Shown one piece after another: positions 34,572 through 41,349 of a stretch of 64,000 nt of DNA. The stretch covers positions 496,001-560,000 of the forward strand of contig NZ_CP114903.1 of assembly GCF_027497255.1 (NCBI RefSeq). The letters are read 5' to 3'. The stretch's first letter is position 1. The number at the start of each line of letters is the position of its first letter. Position numbers and translations under genes: made by a program. The DNA comes from Micromonospora sp. WMMD882. GTDB taxonomy: Bacteria; Actinomycetota; Actinomycetes; Mycobacteriales; Micromonosporaceae. The notes beneath the pieces were generated by a model. The model saw only the letters and a list, made by a program, of their open reading frames with translations, was not told the origin of the DNA and ran no database searches.

Positions 34572-34815
34572 ACGCTTCGATCGGCAGATGCCGAAAGTGA
34601 TGGCGTCGTCACTGGTCAGTCATAGTTCCAGGTCAATGGGGATGTGATTGCCAGTCTCGACCCGGGGTCAATCATTATGTGCGGCGCGGACTATTGCGAT
34701 CGACGAGGGCGTATCTCTTGACAGTCGTCCGCGCCCGGGGCAAGACTGACGAAAGCGCTCGCCGACCAGGCAAGGGCGGATCCGGTCCGGCCGGATATTC
34801 CAGAAAGGGGCCACA
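34572..34815 (+). promoter_or_regulatory. Probable promoter region of the peptide operon
   Basis: TTGACA at 34718-34723 is a consensus -35, with a weak AAGACT 18 bases downstream. ATCCGG (34780-34785) and CCGGAT (34791-34796) form an inverted repeat 19 bases before the first start codon. GGTCAAT occurs twice (34631 and 34666). These are candidate control sites; none matches a regulator I can name. Confidence 0.4.
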
Positions 34816-34932
34816 ATGGAGGACGTCAAAGAGGTCACTCTGACCTCCGCAGAGGACATCCTGGCCGCCCTGCAGGCGGCGCACGCTGCGCCGCAGGAGA
34901 TCGCCCACAGCATCCAGTGGGGCAGCGAGTAA
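34816..34932 (+). CDS. Short peptide gene, putative RiPP-type precursor (38 aa)
   Basis: A 38-residue frame with a good GAAAGGGG ribosome-binding site five bases upstream of its ATG and a TAA stop. The N-terminal half is acidic and amphipathic (EDVKEVTLTSAEDILAALQ), like a leader that a modifying enzyme could bind, and the C-terminus is HSIQWGSE, with the only Trp. There are no cysteines, so no lanthipeptide or thiopeptide chemistry is expected. It opens a tightly packed operon whose third gene is a cobalamin-binding radical SAM enzyme, 6 bases before the next gene. A structural small protein is the alternative. Confidence 0.65.
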   Translation: MEDVKEVTLTSAEDILAALQAAHAAPQEIAHSIQWGSE

Positions 34933-34938
34933 TCATCC

Positions 34939-35601
34939 ATGTCACGCTCGGCGGTCACGCGATACGAATTGTCGTACCGGGCCACCGTGGGACCCGCGTT
35001 GGCGGAGGAAATTGCTTCCTTCGCCAACGCGGAGTTCAGTCAACTGTTCCTCAGGCGTCCCCAGGTCACCCAGTACTTCGTTTCCGCCGCCCCGGCGACC
35101 GCCGCGACCGTCGTCGCGGTACAGGACCGGTGCGACGTGGACGATTTCCGGGCGGCGATGTCGGTGAAGGAGACGCTCCCCGCCGCGGGGGCCGGGTCGC
35201 TGCCGGTGCCCCTGATCCGCCGTGAAGTCGTGCACATGATCGCCCTGCGGGAGCCCGTGCTCACCCGACAGCCTCCCGGCGGCGGCCCGGTCGGGGCGCT
35301 GGGCGGCTTCTCGTGGGGGCCCTGGCACCAGCAGCAGCGCAGCAAGTGGCGCATCGAGACCTGGCCCGGCGCGGACGTCTACCTGTCGATCGACCAGGCG
35401 GAGTGGGACCACGGTCACGGATTGCGGGCCGTCCAGCCGTCGATCGGGATCGAGGCGAACTTCTCCGACGACCGTGGTCCCGACGACTGGACGGAAGCGG
35501 CGCGGGCGCTGCTGGCGCACGCCGACCGCCTCGGCCTCAGGGACCTGCTGCCCGCGTACACCCGATCGAAAGTGGAGGCAGCCGCATGCCAGAGACCCTG
35601 A
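34939..35601 (+). CDS. Unrecognised 220-aa protein of the peptide operon
   Basis: A 220-residue soluble protein with no family I recognise. Residues 1-60 are predicted helical (ALAEEIASFANAEFSQLFLR). A Gly-rich turn with WGPWHQQQRSKWRIETWPG lies at about 125-145, followed by an acidic, aromatic segment (DQAEWDHGHGL) and a C-terminal helix (WTEAARALLAHADRLGLRDL). It starts 6 bases after the peptide gene and overlaps the radical SAM gene by 16 bases, so it is made with both. A leader-binding or scaffold role is possible but not shown. Confidence 0.75.
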   Translation: MSRSAVTRYELSYRATVGPALAEEIASFANAEFSQLFLRRPQVTQYFVSAAPATAATVVAVQDRCDVDDFRAAMSVKETLPAAGAGSLPVPLIRREVVHMIALREPVLTRQPPGGGPVGALGGFSWGPWHQQQRSKWRIETWPGADVYLSIDQAEWDHGHGLRAVQPSIGIEANFSDDRGPDDWTEAARALLAHADRLGLRDLLPAYTRSKVEAAACQRP

Positions 35602-37034
35602 TCCCGGTCGCGTCCGTCGCCGGCCGCACCCCGCGACCGTCGGCCCGGGTCTACCGGTCCGTGGCGCTGGTGAGCTACCTCGCCAGGGAATACCACATGG
35701 CGCCGTACGGCGCGGCGGTCCTCGCCAACGCGATCGAGGACGACGAGCGCCGCCGCCGTTGCGATCCGATGACGGACGTCGAGGTGATCGCGCTCGACCA
35801 CGCCACGCCCGCGGAGCAGGCGGCGGCGGAGGTGCTCGCCCGCGACCCCGCGCTGATCGGCCTGAGCCTCTACGTCTGGAACTACTCCCGGACGCTCGCC
35901 CTGGCGTCGGCGCTGCGGCGGGCCCGACCCGACGCGGTGATCGTCGTCGGCGGGCCGCACGTCAGCCGCGACGACGCCCGGCTGACCCGTGCCGTCGCCG
36001 ACGGCATCGTCGACTGTTGCATCGCGGGCGAGGGTGAGGGCGCCTTCCTGCGGATCCTCGGTCAGCCGAAGGACGAGCTGCCGGCGTTCGTCGACGGCGA
36101 CCCGGCTCTCTTCTCGGCGCGTACGTCGCCGTACCTGTCGCAGCCGGTGCTGCGCCGGGAGCTCGACGCCACCAAGACGGTGATCATCGAAGGCTCCCGT
36201 GGCTGCCCCTTCCTGTGCACCTTCTGCGACCAGGGGTGGCGCAAGGCGCGGCTGGCCGACGACGCCCCGCTGCGGGACGAGCTGAAGGCGCTGTACGACC
36301 TCGGCGCACGACACTTCATCTTCCTCGACCCGACGTTCAACTACCACCGGTCCCGGATGCACGACGTGCTCGGCTTCATGCGCGAGGAGCTGCCGGGGGC
36401 GACCTTCAGCGCCGAGCTCAAGGTCGAGATGTTGAAGGACGACGACGTCGCCGCGCTGGACGGCCTGTGCACCCACATCGAGGCCGGCCTGCAGACCGTG
36501 CACCCCGAGACGCAGCGCGTCATCCGCCGACGGGAGAACGTCGACCGCCTCTGGGAGAACACCAACGCGCTGCTCGGCACGGGTATCAAGGTCGCCGTCA
36601 ACACGATCTACGGGCTGCCCGGGGAGAGCCTGGCGGACTGGCTGGCCACCGTCGACGCCGCCTACGCCGCCACCCGCGCCCAGATCACCTCCACCTGCCT
36701 GAAGGTGCTGCCGAACACCGAGATCTGGAACCAGCGCCAGACGTTCGGCTACCTGTGGGACGAGGACGACCTGTTCCGGGCGCTGGAGTCGGACGCGATG
36801 AGCGGAGCCGAGTTCCGTCGCGCGGAGGCGCTGTCCCGGGTGCTCTCCGCCGTCCAGACCCCGGACGGGGTGGTCCCGGAGGTGCGGCTGTTCCTGGCGG
36901 ACCGGCCGGGCTGGAAGCTCAGTGACTTCCTGGTGGCCATGGTCGACGGCCGGATCGTGTTGCGCAGCGGCACCGACCGGGCCGGCGCGCGGCGACTGCG
37001 CCTCGAGATGGCCGGCGAGGCGGCGGCGGCCTGA
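35586..37034 (+). CDS. Cobalamin-binding-domain radical SAM enzyme
   Basis: A 482-residue enzyme. The N-terminal part (about residues 1-180) is a B12-binding Rossmann-like domain (ALIGLSLYVWNYSRTLALAS, VIVVGGPHVSRDDA, IAGEGEGAFLRIL). The radical SAM core has the 4Fe-4S motif CPFLCTFC with Cys207, Cys211 and Cys214, then FIFLDPTFNYH, HIEAGLQTVHPE and NTIYGLPGESL. Such enzymes methylate unreactive carbons or do other radical chemistry using methylcobalamin and SAM. A peptide substrate, perhaps the only Trp, is a hypothesis from gene order. No other radical SAM gene is nearby. Confidence 0.92.
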   Translation: MPETLIPVASVAGRTPRPSARVYRSVALVSYLAREYHMAPYGAAVLANAIEDDERRRRCDPMTDVEVIALDHATPAEQAAAEVLARDPALIGLSLYVWNYSRTLALASALRRARPDAVIVVGGPHVSRDDARLTRAVADGIVDCCIAGEGEGAFLRILGQPKDELPAFVDGDPALFSARTSPYLSQPVLRRELDATKTVIIEGSRGCPFLCTFCDQGWRKARLADDAPLRDELKALYDLGARHFIFLDPTFNYHRSRMHDVLGFMREELPGATFSAELKVEMLKDDDVAALDGLCTHIEAGLQTVHPETQRVIRRRENVDRLWENTNALLGTGIKVAVNTIYGLPGESLADWLATVDAAYAATRAQITSTCLKVLPNTEIWNQRQTFGYLWDEDDLFRALESDAMSGAEFRRAEALSRVLSAVQTPDGVVPEVRLFLADRPGWKLSDFLVAMVDGRIVLRSGTDRAGARRLRLEMAGEAAAA

Positions 37035-37036
37035 CG

Positions 37037-37795
37037 ATGGGACTTCCCCCCACGGCGACGAACGCGGGCGTGACCGCCCGGGTGGACGCGATCCTGGGGA
37101 CCTTCCGGTCCTCCCGGGCGGTGGCGGCGGAACGGTTCGGCCCGCTCTCCAAGGCGTCGTACCTGGTCACCTTCGCCACCCTGACGGCACTGTTCCACGT
37201 CCACCTGGAGTGCCTGGACAGCGCGGAGCGGGGGTGGGTCGCCGGGCGGCTGGACGACGTACGCGAGGAGCTGTACGCGATGTTCCGCCGGATGACCCAG
37301 CCGCCCCGGGCGGAGGTCCGCCGGACGCCGGGCCGGTTCGCGGGCATCGCCTGCGACCTGCTCACCTTCGACGGGGAGCGGGCCGAGGCCCGGGCGGGCC
37401 GGGAGGCGTTGCGGGGCCGCGTCGTCGGACTGGACGACGTGCTCCGCAGCGGGACGTCGCCCGGCACCTACCTCTTCTGCCTCACCGAGCAGGACGAGCT
37501 CGTGCTCTACGCCGTGCCGCTGTCGTACGGCGACATGATGACGGGGGCGGTCGCCGGGGAATTCACCGTCAAGCACACGATGCTCCCGGAGGAGGGGGTG
37601 GCGGTGGTGTGCGCGGGCGAGATCCACGTGGCCGTCTCCCCGGCCGGTGCGCCGGGAGTGATCGTGACCCGCGCCTCCGGCCATTTCCAACCGCGGGCGT
37701 CGGCCGAGCTGCTGACCCGGGACCATCTGGTCCGTCGGTACGGCATGCGGGGTGACGCGGTCTGTCTGCTCTCCCACCCCGGCGCGGTCCGGTGA
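37037..37795 (+). CDS. Unrecognised 252-aa protein of the peptide operon
   Basis: A 252-residue soluble protein without a recognised family. Residues 15-100 look all-helical (KASYLVTFATLTALFHVHLE, LDDVREELYAMFRRM), while the second half is mostly strands (TYLFCLTEQDELVLYAVPLS, EEGVAVVCAGEIHVAVSPAG). A polar or regulatory role is possible. It starts two bases after the radical SAM stop and overlaps the transporter by GTGA, so it is translationally coupled and probably essential to the pathway. Confidence 0.75.
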   Translation: MGLPPTATNAGVTARVDAILGTFRSSRAVAAERFGPLSKASYLVTFATLTALFHVHLECLDSAERGWVAGRLDDVREELYAMFRRMTQPPRAEVRRTPGRFAGIACDLLTFDGERAEARAGREALRGRVVGLDDVLRSGTSPGTYLFCLTEQDELVLYAVPLSYGDMMTGAVAGEFTVKHTMLPEEGVAVVCAGEIHVAVSPAGAPGVIVTRASGHFQPRASAELLTRDHLVRRYGMRGDAVCLLSHPGAVR

Positions 37796-39027
37796 GTTCC
37801 GCCGTCGAGGCGGGCGCGCCCCCGGGGAGGACGCCCCTTCCCCGGGGGGCGGTCTCCTTCATCGTCGCCCAGTCGGCGTCCAACGCCTGCTCGGTGATGG
37901 AGATGTTCACGCTGAGCTGGCTGGTGCTCAGCGCGGATCAGCTCCACCTGACGCCGTTCTCGTTCGCCCTGATCGTGGCCGGTCACTTCCTGCCGGTGGT
38001 GCTGCTGGGGCCGCTGTACGGCCGGATCGCCCGGCGGATCCCGCCGATCCGGCTGTGGCGTTGGTGTCTGGCGGGCGAGGCGACCCTGACCACCGTCCTG
38101 GGGGTCAGCCTGCTGGCCGGGGCGGATCCCGCGTTCGGGGTCTTCGTCGTGTACGCCGTCGCGCTCGGCACCATGCAGGCCCTGGAGGTGCCGAGCCGGC
38201 AGTCGATGCTGATGAGTTTCCTTCAGGACGCGTTCGCCCGGGGGTACGCGCTGTTCACCTCGACCAGCCGGGCCCTGTCGGCGCTCGCCCCGCTGCTGGC
38301 CGGTCTCCTGCTCGCCAACGTCGACGTCGGCGTGGTCTTCGTCGTCAACGGGGTGAGCTTCGCGGCGATCCTGCTGGTCGTGCTGCGCAACGTCGCCCCG
38401 GCCACCGCCCCGCGCCCGGACGGCAGCCGGCAGCCGGGCCCCCGGGCGTCGATCAGGGCCTGGCGGCCGCTGCTCCTGCTGGCTTTCGCGCTCGCGGCGA
38501 TCGGCAACCAGTTCCCGGTCACCAACATCCTGGCGCTCGACCATCTCTCCCACGACGGCAGCGTCGCCTTCGGCGTCGTCTCGGCCGCCCTCGCGGTCGG
38601 CATGGTGGCGGGTCCCCTGATCGCCCAGCGGGCGGAGCGGTTCGCGGCCGAGGCGACCGCGCTGGTGGCGGTGACGTTCGGGGTGTTCGAGATCGCGATG
38701 GGCTTCTTCGGCCCGATCGTCAGCTACTGCCTCCTCGCCTTCGGCGCGGGTCTGGCGCTCTCGTCCTTCATGGTCCTGTCGGTGACGACGATCAAGAAGC
38801 AGGCCGACCCGGCCGACCAACCCGGGATCATGGGCTGGTTCGGCGTGGCGACCATCGGTCTGGTGCCGGCCGGGACCCTCCTGGTGGGCTGGCTGGCCAG
38901 GTACGGGGATCAGGCCACCCTGATGGCGCCGGGCGGGCTCTGCGTCGTCGCCGGCCTCAGCTACCTCGTCCACGTGCGGCGACAGGGGGCCGAGCGCCCT
39001 GCCGTCCGGGAAGGAGCCTCGACGTGA
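37792..39027 (+). CDS. MFS transporter, probable product exporter
   Basis: A 411-residue major facilitator with about ten to twelve membrane segments and an MFS loop at PLYGRIARRIPPIRLWRW. The shape matches drug/metabolite efflux pumps of the MFS_3 type (QALEVPSRQSMLMSFLQ, SRALSALAPLLAGLLLA). In this operon it likely exports the mature product and gives self-protection. It overlaps both neighbours: GTGA with the upstream gene and GTGA with the downstream cupin gene. Confidence 0.9.
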   Translation: MSSAVEAGAPPGRTPLPRGAVSFIVAQSASNACSVMEMFTLSWLVLSADQLHLTPFSFALIVAGHFLPVVLLGPLYGRIARRIPPIRLWRWCLAGEATLTTVLGVSLLAGADPAFGVFVVYAVALGTMQALEVPSRQSMLMSFLQDAFARGYALFTSTSRALSALAPLLAGLLLANVDVGVVFVVNGVSFAAILLVVLRNVAPATAPRPDGSRQPGPRASIRAWRPLLLLAFALAAIGNQFPVTNILALDHLSHDGSVAFGVVSAALAVGMVAGPLIAQRAERFAAEATALVAVTFGVFEIAMGFFGPIVSYCLLAFGAGLALSSFMVLSVTTIKKQADPADQPGIMGWFGVATIGLVPAGTLLVGWLARYGDQATLMAPGGLCVVAGLSYLVHVRRQGAERPAVREGAST

Positions 39028-39809
39028 CCACGTCCTTCGCGCGCCTGTCCGACTTCCTCTCCACCGACGTCGACTGGGACGACTCCGAGGACGACGACAC
39101 GATGTGGCGGGTGGGTGACTTCGCGTCGTCGTTGGTGCGCCGCAACCCGTCCCTGGTCCAGGAGCGGATGGCGGAGATCAGCCGGTCCCGGTCGCTGATG
39201 GACGAGCTGGTGCCGCACTCGGAGTTCCCGCACCGGCGGCGCGACAAGTTCGTGCTGTTCCGCGACCCGGGGGAACGGTTCGTGGTCCGGCTGCACCGCT
39301 TCCACCCCTGCGGCAGCACCGACACGGAGTACGGGCCGATCCACAACCACCGGTACCCGGGGGTGACCGTCCTGCTGCGCGGCGCGTACCAGGAGCGGGT
39401 CTACACCGAGGTGGCCCGCGACGACGCCCGCCGGACGGCCGATCTCACCCTCGACGAGGAGCGGGTGCTCGCCGGCGGCCAGGTCGACGTCAAGGGCTGG
39501 CGGACCGCCCACCAGGTCCGCAACGTCTCGCCGGACCAGGCCGCGTTCACCCTCTTCGTCCGGGGACCCTCGCTGCGCCGGTTCAGCCACATCTACGACC
39601 TGGACAACGGCACGTTCATGGACACGGCGGGCGCCCACGACCTGGCGCGGGTCGGCTTCCTGACCGCGATGATGGGGTCCGCCGCGGTGCGCAGCAGGCA
39701 CGACGCGATGCGGTTCATCGGCCCCGCGGACCAGTGGTCCGAACGGTACGACGTGATGATGAGGGTGGCCGAGGGGCAGGGCTTCCCGCCCCCCGGCACA
39801 GCCCCGTGA
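39024..39809 (+). CDS. Cupin-fold protein, possible metal-dependent oxygenase
   Basis: A 261-residue protein with a cupin metal site: GPIHNHRYPGVTVLLRGAYQ gives the HxH pair, and KGWRTAHQVRN gives the later His. The N-terminal 90 residues are helical and acidic. The layout recalls cysteine-dioxygenase-like or 3-hydroxyanthranilate-like iron enzymes, but the usual Glu of motif 1 is not evident. It ends the operon and may oxidise the peptide or a tailoring substrate. The stop is followed by a 30-bp tandem repeat shared with the next gene's end. Confidence 0.7.
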   Translation: MTTSFARLSDFLSTDVDWDDSEDDDTMWRVGDFASSLVRRNPSLVQERMAEISRSRSLMDELVPHSEFPHRRRDKFVLFRDPGERFVVRLHRFHPCGSTDTEYGPIHNHRYPGVTVLLRGAYQERVYTEVARDDARRTADLTLDEERVLAGGQVDVKGWRTAHQVRNVSPDQAAFTLFVRGPSLRRFSHIYDLDNGTFMDTAGAHDLARVGFLTAMMGSAAVRSRHDAMRFIGPADQWSERYDVMMRVAEGQGFPPPGTAP

Positions 39810-39810
39810 C

Positions 39811-39870
39811 GTCGACGCGTCACCCGGCGGGCGGGCGGCCGTCGACGCGTCACACGGCGAGCAGGCGGCC
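39811..39870. repeat. 30-bp tandem duplication at the junction of the peptide operon and glycogen genes
   Basis: 39811-39840 and 39841-39870 are 27/30 identical. The right copy contains the last codons and TGA of the minus-strand glycosyltransferase gene; the left copy keeps an in-frame TGA but lies between genes. It looks like a local duplication at the end of the accessory segment. Confidence 0.75.
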
Positions 39871-41166
39871 CTCGGGAATGGCGATCTTCTGGCGGACGAC
39901 GGCGGCCGGGGCGGCGGTGTGGCGTACCCGCTGGGGTTGGTGCTCGCGGCGGGCGGCGGCGTAGCTGGCGGCGGTGGACGCGGCGATGGTCGCCCAGGCG
40001 TAGCGTTCGCCGACCATGGTGCGGGCCCGGCGGGCCACCCGGCGGGCGAAGACCTCGTCGCCGACGAGCTGGTCGACCGCGCCGGCCAGGGCGTCCGGGT
40101 CGCTGTGCGGGAAGGTCACGCCGGTCACGCCGGGCTCGACGATCTCGGCGAGGCCGCCGGTGGCGGCGACGGCGAGCGGCGCGCCGGCCGCGGCGGCCTC
40201 CAGGGCGACCATGCCGAACGGCTCGTAGAGGCTGGGCACCACTGTCGCGTCGGTGGCGCCGAGCAGCGCGGGGAGCTGGCCCTCGGTGAGGAAACCGGTG
40301 AAGCGTACGGTGTCGGCCAGCCCGAGGTGACCGATGCGCTCCCGCAGCTCGTCGCGGTACGGGCCGTCGCCGGCGATCACCACGCGCAGGCCGGGGTGCC
40401 GGCGGCGCAGCCGGGGCACCGCGTCGACCAGGTGCTGCACGCCCTTCTCGTAGACCAGCCGGCCGGCGAAGCCGATCAGCGGACCGTCGGCGGCGAAGCG
40501 GGCCCGGGCGGCGGCGACCGCCCGGGGGCGGGCGTGCCAGGCCCGACCGTCCACGCCGTTGGGCACCACGTCGACCCGCCCGGCCGGCACGTCGAAGAGG
40601 GTGGCGACCTGGTCGCGCATGTACCCGGAGCAGGCGATGACCCGGGTCGACGAGGTGCTCAGCCAGTGCTCGACGCCGTGGATGGTGCGGTTCTGCTCCT
40701 CCGGCAGCCAGCCCTGGTGCCGGCCGGCCTCGGTGGCGTGGATCGTGGTGACCAGGGGCAGGTCGAGGTGCTCGCTGATGGTGACGGCGGTGTGCGCGAC
40801 CAGCCAGTCGTGGGCGTGCACCACGTCGTACCCGCCGGTGTCGGCGGCGCGCAGCGCGGTGCGGGTCAGGGTGTGGTTGAACGCCATCGTCCAGGCGAGC
40901 AGGGCCGGGGTGGCCAGGGGGAAGGCCACCGGGTCCTCGGGGGCGCGCAGGATCCGGACGCCGTCGGTGTACTCCTCCAGGGGCGCGCCCTCGGCGTGCC
41001 GGGTGACCACGGTGACCTCGTGGCCGGCGGCGGCGAGGGCCACCGAGAGCGCGTGCACGTGCCGACCGAGTCCACCCACGAGCACCGGCGGGTACTCCCA
41101 CGAGAGCATCAGCACCCGCTGGCGGCGGGCGGGGTGGATGTCGATCACGTCCGCGTTCGGTGACAT
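39850..41166 (-). CDS. GT4 glycosyltransferase, glycogen synthase-like
   Basis: A 438-residue GT-B-fold enzyme: N-terminal VLMLSWEYPPVLVGGLGRHV (ADP/UDP-sugar enzyme loop), and in the C-terminal domain IGFAGRLVYEKGVQHLV, FTGFLTEGQLPALL and the nucleotide-sugar site VPSLYEPFGMVALEAAAAGA. Actinobacterial members make or extend alpha-1,4-glucan. Neighbouring debranching enzyme and GH63 genes support an alpha-glucan role. The start has an AAAGGGGG ribosome-binding site. The exact product (glycogen or a capsular glucan) cannot be told. Confidence 0.85.
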   Translation of the reverse strand: MSPNADVIDIHPARRQRVLMLSWEYPPVLVGGLGRHVHALSVALAAAGHEVTVVTRHAEGAPLEEYTDGVRILRAPEDPVAFPLATPALLAWTMAFNHTLTRTALRAADTGGYDVVHAHDWLVAHTAVTISEHLDLPLVTTIHATEAGRHQGWLPEEQNRTIHGVEHWLSTSSTRVIACSGYMRDQVATLFDVPAGRVDVVPNGVDGRAWHARPRAVAAARARFAADGPLIGFAGRLVYEKGVQHLVDAVPRLRRRHPGLRVVIAGDGPYRDELRERIGHLGLADTVRFTGFLTEGQLPALLGATDATVVPSLYEPFGMVALEAAAAGAPLAVAATGGLAEIVEPGVTGVTFPHSDPDALAGAVDQLVGDEVFARRVARRARTMVGERYAWATIAASTAASYAAARREHQPQRVRHTAAPAAVVRQKIAIPEGRLLAV

Positions 41167-41349
41167 GCGGCGGCCCCCTTTGAGTTGTCGTCCCCCTGCG
41201 TGTGGCGGGCGGCAGTCGTTGCCCCGGCTGCCGCCGCCGCGCCCCGGTCCGGCCCTATCCTGCCGTCGCCGAGCTAACCGGCGGAGACATCGCCGTTGCG
41301 GGTGTGTAAAGCGGGCCTATCGGATACTGAGCCTTTACGGATGCCGGGT

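Noticed and set aside
34816..39809. Lanthipeptide, thiopeptide or lasso peptide cluster
   Set aside because: The peptide has no Cys, and no LanB/C/M, YcaO, asparagine synthetase-like or transglutaminase-like protease gene is present.
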